From: Omphiscola glabra
Lineage: Eukaryota; Mollusca; Gastropoda; Lymnaeidae
Reading direction: 5' to 3'
NCBI GenBank assembly: GCA_964017045.1
Contig: OZ024808.1
Coordinates: forward strand, 22,929,418-22,993,417
Length of the DNA: 64,000 bases
Part shown: positions 1 to 11,450 of the stretch, one piece after another
How the letters are laid out: each line of letters begins with the position of its first letter
Numbering within the stretch: position 1 is the first letter of the stretch
Notes under the pieces: model-generated
Seen by the model: only the letters and a program-made list of their open reading frames with translations
The model's database searches: none
What the model was told of the DNA's origin: nothing
Made by a program: the position numbers and the translations under genes

Positions 1-590
1 GTCGTTTGTACCAATCAGAAAACTGCACAGATAAATACTGGCTATTACATTACTACGGTCACTTGTACCAATCAGAAAACTGCACAGATAAATACTGGCT
101 ATTTCATTACTACGGTCGTTTGTACCAATCAGAAAACTGCACAGATAAATACTGGCTATTACATTACTACGGTCACTTGTACCAATCAGAAAACTGCACA
201 GATAAATACTGGCTATTACATTACTACGGTCGTTTGTACCAATCAGAAAACTGCACAGATAAATACTGGCTATTTCATTACTACGGTCGTTTGTACCAAT
301 CAGAAAACTGCACAGATAAATACTGGCTATTACATTACTACGGTCACTTGTACCAATCAGAAAACTGCACAGATAAATACTGGCTATTTCATTACTACGG
401 TCGTTTGTACCAATCAGAAAACTGCACAGATAAATACTGGCTATTTCATTACTACGGTCGTTTGTACTAATCAGAAAACTGCACAGATAAATACTGGCTA
501 TTTCATTACTACGGTCGTTTGTACCAATCAGAAAACTGCACAGATAAATACTGGCTATTACATTACTACGGTCATTTGTACCAATGAGAA
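1..590. repeat. 57-bp satellite array, left copy
   Basis: About ten head-to-tail copies of a 57-bp unit (core TGTACCAATCAGAAAACTGC) run from the window edge to ~585. Copies differ at few sites (ttaca/ttcat and gtcac/gtcgt variants). The period is a multiple of three, so the array reads as an apparent 154-codon ORF with a 19-residue repeat. I treat that as a by-product of the period. The same satellite, reversed, lies at 56,060-56,978. The array may continue left of the window. Confidence 0.95.
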
Positions 591-684
591 CTACACATAT
601 AATTACTTTGGTGTTGATTTCTTTCGGAACAAATTTTGTATCATTAATTCAAAGTAATGCAAAGTACGTATTTCGCTTATCTTC

Positions 685-830
685 AGCATTAAATGCAATT
701 ATTAATCTTACGCTTAGATGATCCAATGAAATTATTAAAATTACGCCTCGAAACCCAATGAAAACATTTAAACTTACGCCTACATAATCCAATGACAACA
801 TTACAATTTACGCCTGGTTACATTATGAAT
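685..830. repeat. 33-bp repeat block (left arm)
   Basis: Three to four diverged copies of a ~33-bp unit containing ccaatgaaat and ttacgcct. The counterpart at 55,830-55,985 has about four copies with the reversed core aggcgtaagttt. Confidence 0.75.
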
Positions 831-959
831 ATAAAGTAAGTTGTTCGCTACACTATAAATATGAAGAGAAAAGAAACGAGCGTCATATCCCAACATTCGA
901 TCAACATGTCACCAGCATTTTTTCTAGCATTGACTTTTCTCTGCATGTGGTCTTCCTCA

Positions 960-1378
960 GTCGCCGATAGTGGTAAGTATGGGGACAAACATGCCGTTTT
1001 CTGACAGTGGTAAGTATGGGGAAATAACAGGCCGTCTGCTGATAGTGGTAAATATGGGGAAATATCAGGCCGTCTGTTGATTGTGGAAAGTTGGGTAAAT
1101 AACAGGCCGTCTGCTTCTAGTGGTAAATATGGGGAAATAACAGGCCGTCTGCTGATTGTGGAAAGTTGGGTAAATAACAGGCCGTCTGCTTCTAGTGGTA
1201 AGTATGGGGAAATAACAGGCCGTCTGCTGATTGTGGAAAGTTGGGTAAACAACAGGCCGTCTGTTGATTGTGGAAAGTTGGGTAAACAACAGGCCGTCTG
1301 TTGATTGTGGAAAGTTGGGTAAACAACAGGCCGTCTGTTGATTGTGGAAAGTTGGGTAAACAACAGGCCGTTTGTTCC
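960..1378. repeat. Two-variant 37/38-bp minisatellite
   Basis: About eleven units, each starting aggccgtctg, of two types. One continues ttgattgtggaaagttgggta, the other cttctagtggtaagtatgggg. They alternate at first, then the wattgtggaaag type takes over as four near-identical copies at 1,240-1,378. The right arm (55,575-55,690) keeps only about three copies, all of the second type, so the first type probably arose or spread on the left after duplication. Confidence 0.85.
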
Positions 1379-2040
1379 ATAATCACTTCTTGAATATTTG
1401 TTTGTCATCATTTCTTGGCTTAAAATACAGACGCTGTCATCTTGTTTTGTTTTCACGAAACAAATCACGAAAACGTTCCCTATTTTTAGTCCACGACGTA
1501 TATCCGCAGACAACTAATATAATTGTATTCTTAGGAAAACTCAAGTTCAACGAATCATAAAAATAGTTTTCAATATCATAATCCTAAAATAAAACTTTCT
1601 ACTTTTGACCAAAGTGATACTATCTACAAAACAAGTTAATATTTTTTTTATATAACTCGAGCAACTTCGTGAAAAAGGCGTTGTTTAATTTTTATTATGT
1701 AAAACTTTTATTGACTTTGTACAAAATTAGTTTCCCTTATGATTGTTAGATTTTTACATTCTTGATGCCTAATTTACAAAACAATTGTTTTTTTCACTGG
1801 CCCATATAACGCGATGAAAAAAATCTCACATAGACAAAATATTAAAATCCTTTTTACAATTAAGTTGACATTTTTTCTAGAATACGTGTAAGCCAACAAG
1901 AACAAAATATCATCATGTCTTATCTGTATTAGATTGCCATTTATTAGCAAATTTGTAGGGGATTAAGAACACGATAAGGGGCATTTTAGTGACAGTAAGA
2001 TTTTTTCCCGTTCATCCTATAACGGATTAAAACGCGTTGT

Positions 2041-4817
2041 GTTTCTTTCAGACATTTTTCCTCGGGGGGGGGGGGGGGGGAATGGGGCATTGCCAATAGG
2101 CAGTGGGCAGATGCGTGACTAAGAGGGTGGCAGATGGAACATAGGTCCCGTAGCGCCAGACTAGAGGGGGCACCAAAGAGGGCTCTGGTGGTATTAATGG
2201 AAAATAATTTGTTTCAGAGTTAAGTGGGGATGGGGCGTAACAAAAAGCCCCCGCTAAAAATACATGGATACGTGAGTTAGAGGCAGACACACAAAGTATG
2301 AGATACACCTGGAAGCAACTGGAAAGAAAAGCTCAAGGCTGATATGAATGGAAAATTATTGTAGATGCCCCATACCCCGTGACGGGTTGAAAGGCATATG
2401 TAAGTAAGTAAGATGAATCTTGAGAGTTGGAGAAGTCTGGTTAACTTTCTTCACTTTTAAAATTTTATTTTAGTATTTCAAAATGAAGAGGTGCGTTTTG
2501 GAGTGTAAATAAATTCAATGTTTTTCAGTAAACTTTTTTTATCAGGGTAAGGAAATCTTAAGGGTATGTGGAGGCATTGTGGTACCCGTGCCATATAAAA
2601 ATTAAATTCACTCCAATTGTTGCGTGCCCCTAGGTAATCATTTGGCACAAGCTAAAATACTACTCTATACTACAACATAGAACAGCGTGGCGGAAGGGGT
2701 GTAGAAAATGAGGGTGCTGAAGGGAGTCATGCAAATTCAAAATGCAGGGGTGCATTTTGGAGCATACGGGAATTCGATGTTTCTTTCAGACAATTTTGAG
2801 GATATGATAATTAAAAATGTTGCGTGGAAAGCGCCAAAACTAGCCATTATAATGTTCAAAGAAATCATTAGCACCGCACCAGGGTGACATGAAATAAATT
2901 CATTCCAAGAAGTAGCGCCCTCGCTTGCATGCATTTTTTCTAGCTTAATATTGCCAATTAAATCTTTATAGTCAACAGAAAATTGTTGATAAATTTAAAA
3001 ACAAAGGAATACATTTTAGCAAATACTTTGATTTAGTTTTGCAGCAGTCTACACTTGAAGAGCAACAGAGGAGGTGCTAGTTAAAACACATTGTATGTGT
3101 CACTTAACCTTAGAAACATCGTGTGGGCTCAGCAATCCCTACGACTGCAGTGGGCCTCGGATATTTTAGTGCTTAAGATATGTTGTGAATATTGTCTTAT
3201 TTATCATCTTCCGATGCATGATGGGGAGGACAAAACCAAAAAGGGGCAAAGGAAGCGTCGAAAGGTCAAGTGACAACTCTGCTTGACGTAGCTGTATAAT
3301 ACAATTTTTTTTACATCACTAAATAGTAGTTTTGCTACACATTTTTATTGAAACATTTTGTGGTGTTAACTACATAGTTAATAAATGGATTTTCAAAATA
3401 ATAAAACACAGAAATAAAAGATTCCCATCACAAAATAAGCACTGCAAATGTCATTTTATATGTTGAAAGCAGTTGGAAAAAAAAAACAACGACTTATAAT
3501 AATCAAATTACGTGAAATAATTACCTTTGAAATTTCTAAAAAAAAAACAACAACACCGAACTCTCTGGTAATAAGGTCTTTAGAGTTTAATGGTTTATCA
3601 AAGCTGGATCGTCAATTATCCTTTTTATAAATTATAATGAACGTTATTATTATGTAAAGAAGACATGAGTTGTTTGACAATAGTAGACATATCCAAAGAT
3701 TCAGTTGATTGATTTTTTAATTTTTTTTTATAAATTTTCAAACTACAATAACTTTTTTTTTCCGATTACAAATTTCCACTTACATATAGTTTAAAACAAT
3801 TTTTTCCCTTAAAATGCACATAATTTATTTTAAAATAACAAATTAAGAATAACAATTTATTCTAAAACAAGTGCTTCCAAAGAAATGGAATGTGCATTAT
3901 AATCGAAATGCTTGTCCCTTTTCTAATTTTTAAATAAATTTTCTGATAGATTCTCATCTTGAGAAAGAAATTATTTCACCGCTGCCACCAGCGGGAATTC
4001 AACTATAGTCTGATTTAGCTAATTATGTGTTTTTCATCCTCTGCTATTCAGGAAACGTTCTTATATTACAAACGTCGCAATTAAAAAAAAACAACACAAA
4101 CGCCATCGACAATAATTGAAGAAATGTAAACTATTTGTATGCGCCCGTTTAATTCTTAATTTAAAAAAAAATATATATATCTTAATTTTTTTTCAATTTT
4201 ATATTCTAAAAGGCTAACTCAATATTCATGGAATCGAGTACATTTACAATTATGCTAATAATATTATTTTTTAAAGCCAATATCATGCAATTAATAATTA
4301 ACACATACCCCGTACTTTAAATGTAATTCTTTTATAATACAATATAATTATTATTAGAATTGTAGTCATTGATCTTGATGTAAAGGTAGTTAAGTACAAT
4401 GTTAACGACTTTAAATTTATGAATTTGCAACATAAAAATGAATACAATATCGACATGTACTAACAACGTTAAGGATAACTTCAAGAGATGCCAGTGCGAT
4501 ATTTATAATCGAATATTATAAGCTTTTATCAAGATTAGCCTTAAATATACGTTATCATCAAATATATCGTGATTAGCGATATTTAATAGATTGCACTGAT
4601 TGTAATCGGATAATGGCACCCGGTGCTGTTCTTTTTAAAAATGATTAAAAGGACAATATATTTGTTCTTAATTTAATTAAAAAAATTACATATATATATA
4701 TATATAATCTTTCTATTGCTTTTACCCATTTTGCTTCGGGGGGGGGGGGGGGTCTTCACTTTCCCAGGGAGCAGTGTCCCCCTCCCCCCCCCCCCCGGAG
4801 AGATGTCTGAAAGAAAC
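2041..4817. mobile_element. TIR-bearing insertion in the left arm only
   Basis: Both ends read inward as GTTTCTTTCAGACAT followed by tctcc-like sequence and a long G run (2,041-2,085 on plus, 4,738-4,817 on minus). The flanks line up with one continuous stretch in the right arm near 54,960-55,050, which acts as the empty site. The motif GTTTCTTTCAGACA also occurs at 2,778, so the real left end could be there, or two units may be nested. No transposase is seen; the interior is AT-rich with no credible gene, apart from a LINE tail at 2,265-2,415. Target-site duplications could not be resolved. Confidence 0.55.
2265..2415 (+). mobile_element. LINE 3' fragment
   Basis: The sequence matches the last ~140 bp of the LINE at 47,909-49,884, including the codons for a GYTWKQLERKAQ-like stretch, and ends in a (GTAA)n tail. 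It is extremely 5'-truncated, as is usual for LINE insertions, and lies inside the left-arm-only insertion. Confidence 0.8.
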
Positions 4818-5149
4818 CCTGCATATACGGATCTATTCCAGCTCTGAGTCACACATATTAAAGTTAGAACCACCATGAATCGCCTAGTAAAATAGAGTTA
4901 TCTGGACTTCGACTTCTCAGTTATAGATTTCAAGCCTCATATCTGTGCTCAACAAAATCGTTTCTTTCCCATTACGAACATTTTTTTTTTTTTACAAATA
5001 ACTATAAATGAAACTTAAAAAGAACATGACTCAATTAATTTTGTTGTGAAATACAATCCATCCATTTATTTGTATGGCGCTGTTTAACTCAACAATTTTC
5101 GTCGCTGGTAATCACTGATCATATTAAGAGCATTTCCTCCCTTCTTCAG

Positions 5150-7860
5150 GAAACACTGGAACGTTTGAAAGAAGATTCGCTGACAGCATGGATTCAGCAA
5201 GTGACCAATCAGATGTCATGGTGCCTAAAAACATCCTCTTCAGAAGGTAAAAGATTTAAAAAAATTAAATGTTTAGGTCTGATTATAAATCAAATGATTA
5301 TGTAAGATTATAAATCAAATGTTTTATGTCTGATTTTAAATCAAATGATTATGTCTGATTATAAATCAAATGTTTATGTCTGATATTAAAGCAAAGATTT
5401 AAGTCTCATTATAAACAAAGTATGAGAAAATGATTAAGTTTAGATACGTCTTTTGATGTTTTGTTTGAATGTATTTATTTAATTTTACTTATTAAAATTT
5501 AATAAGACAGACATGTGCTTAAATAGTCCACCGTTAAATGTGTCAGGTCATTGAAAAGAGGATGAACCTACTTGACGGTCGAGAAACTTATGATAATGAC
5601 ATTGTTGAGCCCTAAATGCATATGTCACAAAAAGTCTAGAAATAATCTGGAATCCGTCACAATTAATCGATAATAAAGATGGATACAAAATAAAACATGG
5701 CGACTATGAATTTCTGTTTTCTATATATTAGTGTGTATTGTGTGGACATTTTCCTTGTTTAAAATACTTTTTTCAACCTGTTTTGCAAAATTTCCTTTGG
5801 ATTTTTAATAGTTATAACCAACATGTTGATATAAATTTTTCTTGTCCACAACAGAGAGACTGGTATACCTTCAGCTGCGTTGGCTTCACTGAGTGGTTAA
5901 TACCTGGTCCAGGTGAGAAGAAATGTCCTTATTTCACAATGTGTTTAATTCTTTTAAAAATATACATTTCAGAAAGTTTTTTACATAAGGCTTAATCTAT
6001 ACGCTAATCTATACGCTAATCTATACGCTAATCTATACGCTAATCTATACGATAATCTATACGCTAATCTATACGTTAATCTATACGTTAATCTATACGT
6101 TAATATATACACCAATCCATAGGCTAATCTATACGCTAATCTATACACTAATCTATACGCTAAATAATAATTTATAAATTTTCTAATAAATAACAAAACC
6201 AATTAATTGATCATAACCAAATTTGACATGGTCATTTCCCTGACATACAACATGGTTCCTGGCAAGTTTTGTCATAATCTCCTGGTCCCAAAAGTTTTAA
6301 TTAAAAAGAAAAAATCTAAAATTTAGACTGTGAAGTATAAACAAATATTTCTTTTCATAATAAATGACTTCGAGAGACGTTCAAGTTAAGTTATTTTCTA
6401 GCGTACTCATTTTCGGTAAGCCTTTACTAAGAACGATGCGCTTTCAAGCATCTATTATAGGAATGTCTTCTGTGCGCTTTCAAGCATCTATTAAAGGAAT
6501 GTCTTCTGTGCACTTTCAAGCATCTATTAAAGGAATGTCTTTTGTGCACTTTCAAGCATCTATAAAAGGAATGTCTTTTGTGCATTTTCAAGCATCTATA
6601 AAAGGAATGTCTTCTGTGCACTTTCAAGCATCTATAAAAGGAATGTCTTCTGTGCACTTTCAAGCATCTATAAAAGGAATGTCCTTTGTGCACTTTCAAG
6701 CATCTATTAAAGGAATGTCTTTTGTGCACTTTCAAGCATCTATTAAAGGAATGTCTTCTGTGCACTTTCAAGCATCTATAAAAGGAATGCCTTCTGTGCG
6801 CTCTTGTTTGGTGCACGCATTTCAAATAAAGCTTTACTGTATTTGCTTTCAATAAGTGGTATATTAACATTATCACATAGTTCAAGGGCGTGCATACAGT
6901 TTCCGTTTAGGTAAATTTCTTTCGTGTTAATGGGATGCAATAAAACAAAATAACTTGAATATCAATCTGAATTAGTTTTATAATGCCCTTATCATAGACG
7001 CCTTTTTTAACTTGGATTCTATTTAAATTTAATTGATAAAAAGCCATTGCATCGGCATTGGTCAAAACCAATTTTTAATAAGACTTCTTTTAAAGCAGGG
7101 ACGTCATTTCGATAGGGCAGGGTTGGTTGCTTTTGCGCCCCCAACCCTGAATTTGCAGGTATTATTTACATTGTTATGTACTATGGCACCCGCAGTAACA
7201 AACAACTTAGGAAGCCGACCAAGTTTTGCCCCCCACCCATTCCCCATGAAAAAAACATGAAAATGACGCCCCTGTCTTAAATGTTAGATTTGACTTGAAA
7301 TCATCGACTTTGGCTCTGCTCAGCTTGAATAATTACAAAACGGGATGGGCACAAAATTCAAAGATTACAACAGTTGGTATTCATATGGCTTTTTGTGTAA
7401 TGAGGTCATTTTAAATTTTTATTGGCACTCTATCGAAGAGTTTATGACATGGCCTTACCTTTACGTGTATGCTAATGACGATTTAGAAGTTATTTTACAA
7501 AAAAAAAAAAAAAGGCGAAGCTGCTTTAAGGGCAAGGGATGTGTTCTTTAAATATTGGTTAATTAATTGTCTTAAAAAATTCTTTCGATATACGTCTACA
7601 TAATGTTCTGTTTCCGATAATCAGTTTTAGAGAAAATGATGTCTCATTAATTTAAGCATACAATATTTTCAGATTTCCTAAATTCCCCGACAAGACGGCG
7701 AGATTATCATTACTTTATTTCTCCTCGACCAGCATTTTAACTCTCTTAAGTCAAGATTGTTTAGTGTTAAATCATGTTTATTGAATTTTGTTGGCGGTAG
7801 ACATTAAGGCCTGTCTCATAATATAATGGGAATAAAGGAAGTTGTAACCAACACATTGTG
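5150..7860 (+). CDS. Unrecognised gene, last three exons (left copy)
   Basis: Three segments with splice signals are conserved in the right arm. Exon 5,150-5,246 follows cttcttcag and ends at |gtaaaa. Exon 5,857-5,912 follows ...caacagag and ends at |gtgaga. The terminal exon starts at 7,673 after attttcag and has a stop at 7,736 and AATAAA at 7,831. Joined in this way the frame stays open, giving about 72 residues: a TGTFERRFADS-like start, then RDWYTFSCVGFTEWLIPGP, then an Arg/Tyr-rich tail (RRRDYHYF). The acceptor of the middle exon is a tandem AGAG; use of the first AG (exon from 5,855) gives a stop after ETGIPSALASLSG. In the first exon two of three codon differences between arms are synonymous. 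In the middle exon the two differences are replacements in the long frame but silent in the short one, so the frame there is uncertain. Upstream exons and the family were not identified. Confidence 0.45.
5265..5405. repeat. 25-bp repeat (left copy)
   Basis: About five to six copies built on tctgattataaatcaaatg lie in the intron after the first conserved exon. The right arm holds about twelve copies at the equivalent place (54,240-54,545). Confidence 0.85.
5990..6165. repeat. 12-bp repeat taatctatacgc
   Basis: About fourteen copies of a 12-bp unit. Only six or so remain in the right arm (53,605-53,685). It is intronic relative to the candidate gene. The open frame of YRLAYRLA-type repeats on the minus strand is a shadow of the period. 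Confidence 0.9.
6433..6800. repeat. 36-bp minisatellite expanded only in the left arm
   Basis: About ten copies of a 36-bp unit with core ttcaagcatctattaaagga. The right arm has a single unit at 53,150-53,190, so the expansion followed the duplication. Both strands are open across the array because 36 is a multiple of three. Confidence 0.92.
7096..7274. mobile_element. Short hAT-type MITE (left copy)
   Basis: Terminal inverted repeats CAGGGACGTCATTT and AAATGACGCCCCTG bound 179 bp. The flanks (ttttaaag / tcttaaat) look like a decayed 8-bp target duplication. The same element sits at the mirror position in the right arm, so it inserted before the duplication. Not coding. Confidence 0.7.
7831..7836 (+). 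terminator. Polyadenylation signal AATAAA
   Basis: AATAAA lies ~95 bp after the stop codon of the candidate gene's terminal exon. An AATAAA is also kept at the mirror position (52,085-52,090, minus strand). Confidence 0.5.
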
Positions 7861-9409
7861 TTAAATTCTTTATTTTCGATATCAAATGGCGTTGAAACTT
7901 AGGTAAATAAATATTGATTTTAAAACACATCTTTAAAAAATAGATGTTGTAAGGGTATACAAAAATTAGCGTTTAGGAGACACAATCTGGCAGAATTTGG
8001 CATCGTCACAATGTTTACATTCTTCTGTTCGCTTGTACAGGCCGTCGCTAGCAGTGTTTCGTTCAGAAATCTCCTTGTGGGGCAGTTGTCCTCACTCCGC
8101 ATCCCCCAAACAAGTCGTGCCCCACCTTCGAGATGAATAAGTAATAAATAAGAACAAAATATATGTGATAAAAGTGGACTAAATTGTCATTTAAAAAATA
8201 TTTGTAAAAACAATAGTAACTAAAAGTAACTTTCGATATATTTGATTATCTGTAAGTTTAAGGCCTCTAGGCTTGTACTTTTCAATTATAAATGTATTAA
8301 TATTACAAAATCAGTCACTCTTGATTTTAAAAGCCGAAGTCTTACTTCCTTTGTTCGCAAATATCGGTAATTTAATTAATTATTTTTGTTGCAATTTCAA
8401 AAGTTTAAAGATTTTAATGAGACCGTTTCAAACAAACTTTAAATCAATATAAAGATCTATAATTTCAATGTAGATCTGCATAAGTCTCAAACATGAGCAA
8501 TCTGTTTTGAAATTATATTACATCATTAGTGCATGGCTTTTAAAGTAGGGATAGTTGTCAATTATAACTTGAATGACGGCGTCGTACATTTAAATAATGG
8601 CGCTATTAGCATAAGTTTAAACCAGGTGATGTCAAGTTCAACCGCTCGGCGGGCCAAAACTCAAAACACACTTAAGGCTGCGGGCCGAACCGGATCAAAC
8701 GTTCAATTAGCGGAAAATGAAACCTTTTTAAAACATTAATAAAAATTAAAATAGAAGAAGTTGTATTAATTAGAAGCCATTGACATGCCCATTTTCGCTT
8801 TTATTACTATTTGCAAAGAGATGAATGTTTGGCATATTTTCCTGGCTACACGTTTGTTAATTCTGGCTGTAACTTTCCGTGTCATTAGGATTCTCATGAT
8901 GGACTGCAAGTGTTCATCAGTGAGAGGACTCCTGTGTGACGTTTTGTTAATCTTCATCACAGAAAACAGATGCTCACACATATATATGCAACACAACAAT
9001 GTTCAAGCCACATGTAGACGGAGCTTGGGCATCGCTAAAGAAATGAAACGAGTGAACTGTGCCGGCTCAACTATGTCGTACTTTGCCTTTAGTGTCCCAA
9101 TACACTTCAGCTCTTTTAGCTCCATCTGAAAATTTACAGGTGCCGTTTCCAAAGTCTATTAAAAATCTGTTTCAAAATAGCCCGAAATAACTTTTCTGTG
9201 CTTCGATGTCAGTAAAAAGCCGTGCGAAGTCGGCGTAAAGTAAGCTACGTTTTTTTCGGCAAAGTGTGCATTCGAAAACCGAAGCGTTGACTTGGTACAG
9301 CAATGCTTGGCAACAAGAAAAGTGAGACAAGTGTCAGTGGTGCATTTGTGTCTCCTGTAAGAGCAGCTTCAATGCATCATGCATATAAGTGATCAATTGT
9401 TCCCGTCCT

Positions 9410-9860
9410 TGGAGCTGCAGGTTTAAGTCGTTGAGATAAGTGGTTATGTCAATCAGTGGTCCCGTCCTTTCAGGTGCAGGTTCAAGTCGTTGAGATGAGT
9501 GGTTATGTCAGTCAGTGGTCCCGTCCTTTCAGGTACAGGTTCAAGTCGTTGAGATAAGTGGTTATGTAAGTCAGTGGTCCCGTCCTTGGAGGTGCAGGTT
9601 CAAGTCGTTGAGATGAGTGGTTATGTTAGACAGTGGTCCCGTCCCTGTAGCTGCAGGTGAAAGTCGTTGAGATGAGTGGTCATGTCAGACAGTGGTCACG
9701 TACCTGTAACTGCAGGTGCAAGTCGTTGAGATGAGTGATTATGTCAGACAGTGGTCCCGTCCCTGTAGCTGCAGGTTCAAGTATTTGATATGATTGGTTA
9801 TGTCAGACAGTGGTCCCGTCCTTGGTGCTGCAGGTTCAAGTCGTTGAGATGAGTGTTTAT
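9410..9860. repeat. 59-bp array inside the hAT transposase
   Basis: About eight copies of a 59-bp unit (core gttcaagtcgttgaga then agtggtcccgtcc). On the minus strand one unit encodes the LNDLNLQLQGR motif that the family has once. The period is not a multiple of three, so the copies cannot all be read in one frame: the array amplified a piece of a gene that was already dead, or killed it. Confidence 0.9.
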
Positions 9861-10609
9861 GTCAGAAAGAAACGGCAACTCACATTTACACTTTTTATCC
9901 AGAATAACTGTGGAGTTTTTTCTCTTGCTGTCCACGAATTGACAGATATTGTCGATCTGTTGGTAAAAATTTGCTAAGACCTATTCCCTAACTTAACGAC
10001 CGCACCTCTGTATGAGAAGGCGTATCGCCGAACTCTGAGGCAATTTCTTGCAAAAAAAGACTGTTTGATAAATTGATGGTTTTGGTTACAGTGTTCATTA
10101 CATCTTCCATGTTGAGGACTTTCCATACAGCGATCCTTGGTGTATGATACCTTTTGAAAAATGTCTTTTTCTGTTGTTGTCCCATGCATGGATTTAACGT
10201 CTAATATTTCTGCTGTAACATTCAAATTGGAGTCCTCGCTACGGATGAAGATGGCGAGTAGCGCAGTGTCAGTCATGTAATTACTTTCATCGCTAGCAAT
10301 TGAGAATGAAATAAAGTCTTTATCTTTTTTCGATCAGCTGTGTTTTCACATCACTGGCCGTCTCACAAACCCGATCAGCAATCGTATTTCTGCTAAGGCT
10401 TACATTTGGAACAAACGTCTGCTTTAGTCTGATTACAAGACGTCACACACTTTCATCATGCAGCCCTTCAGAAAATCTCCTTCTGCAAAATGGTCGGCCT
10501 GGTTTTTGCGATCTCCTCCGCCACAACAAAACTTGCTGCGAGTTCACAGCAGCTTCAGTTTTGGGATTTTGCATTGGTGAAAAATGTCTACTGTGATATT
10601 AGATTCATT

Positions 10610-10715
10610 TTCAATTCTTCTACCTTCTGTGGCTTCTGCCTTCTAACTTCTGTAGCTTCTGCCTTCTACCTTCTGTAGCTTCTGCCTTCTACCTTCTAAA
10701 GCTTCTGTCTACATT
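10610..10715. repeat. 23-bp array within the hAT pseudogene
   Basis: About four copies of ttctgccttctaccttctgtagc-like units just downstream of the zinc-finger segment. It interrupts the linker between the finger and the catalytic domain. Confidence 0.8.
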
Positions 10716-11116
10716 TAGGCTTTTTAAACTCTTCTCGATGTTTAGTCTCATAGTGCCGTCTCAGATTATATTCCTGGATGACAGCTACATTATATCCACA
10801 GTTTAGACACAAAGGTCTGATATCTACCTCCAATATCAGTAAGGATATAATGAGCCTACCAGCGAGTTTGAAAGGCTCTTTCTTCAAAATCAACTTTTCT
10901 CATTGCAATTTTAAGGCTAGCATTGATTTAAAAAAAAAAAAAGATTGTGCATCTACTGACAGAAGCTTTGATTTATATCACGTTTGTCGTAGAGGGAAAA
11001 GGTAATGCAATATTCGGGAACTACATTACTTTCATTCTTATTCGCCATCCAAAACGAGCAATTGAAATATCACATAAGGAAATGGCGTCAGCGGGCCATC
11101 GAGCTTAAAGGTATTT

Positions 11117-11450
11117 ATGCCCTCTCTGGTGCTCCCCCACACCTGCCAGGCTCCGGGTTTCCACCTCGCAACTAATTCACGAACCGTGCGGGGGCACGCC
11201 AGAGACCACCCGTGCTGGACCGTCCCCAACAGCAACCGCTCGATCAGGTTTGCTGAGGGAGACCCTCCCCGCCCGGAGACGTCTGGTCGACCGAAGACGA
11301 AGTTTAAATCGTCTGCAGTCCACTCTCCTAGGGGCCGGGACGGTAAATTTACATCCTAATATCTCCCCCACCCGTGCCGGGGAAGCATCGGACGACCTCT
11401 AAGAGGTATTCTACAGTGGGTTTCCACCTCGCAACTAATTCACGAAGTAG
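11117..11450. repeat. GC-rich insert with 29-bp direct repeats
   Basis: Composition changes sharply to GC-rich. An identical 29-bp sequence (gggtttccacctcgcaacta and nine more bases) occurs at 11,155-11,183 and 11,418-11,446. An imperfect stem pairs 11,122-11,140 with 11,186-11,204. No protein, tRNA boxes or known SINE were recognised. It could be a short retroposon with long target duplications, or a foreign GC-rich fragment. Confidence 0.5.

Larger units (their letters stand above)
1..8110 (+). other. Left arm of a long inverted duplication
   Basis: This stretch matches ~51,840-56,990 in reverse orientation, in the same order. Paired blocks are 1-590/56,060-56,978, 685-830/55,830-55,985, 848-1,380/55,555-55,800, 1,560-2,030/55,050-55,440, 4,830-5,260/54,560-54,960, 5,430-5,985/53,690-54,240, 6,190-7,560/52,340-53,410 and 7,660-8,110/51,840-52,260. 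The left arm is about 3 kb longer. The excess is mainly an insertion at ~2,041-4,817 and a 36-bp array at 6,433-6,800. Substitutions are scattered through the paired blocks, so this is an old duplication and not an assembly echo. Confidence 0.9.
8766..10893 (-). pseudogene. hAT transposase, GTF2IRD2/EPM2AIP1-like
   Basis: Read from 10,893 downward, a zinc finger (RPLCLNCGYNVAVIQEYNLR then RHYETKH) comes first. An FAEGDFLKGCMMKVC-like segment near 10,450 follows, then the catalytic-core region with TDTALLAIFIR and a MHGTTTEKDIF motif (~10,150-10,280). A LNDLNLQLQGREQLI segment sits near 9,400 and the C-terminal dimerisation part (CEHLFSVMKINKTSHRSPLTDEH) at 8,800-8,990. These match in order the domain hAT transposases that gave rise to GTF2IRD2 and EPM2AIP1. 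Many stops and frame changes break it. The family normally encodes a single protein of roughly 500-600 residues. Confidence 0.85.

Noticed and set aside
6..470. 154-codon frame with a 19-residue repeat
   Set aside because: The 57-bp satellite has a period divisible by three, so open frames are automatic. No start context, and the array is non-coding in the right arm in the same sense.
5738..5995. 85-codon frame MCGHFPCLKYFF... as a single exon
   Set aside because: It reads through a conserved acceptor and donor, and the inter-arm changes outside 5,857-5,912 are mostly replacements, as expected for intron. Only the central 56 bp are kept as exon.
9780..9850. tRNA B-box-like ggttcaagtc words
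   Set aside because: They recur in every 59-bp unit of the hAT array and have no A box or cloverleaf around them.
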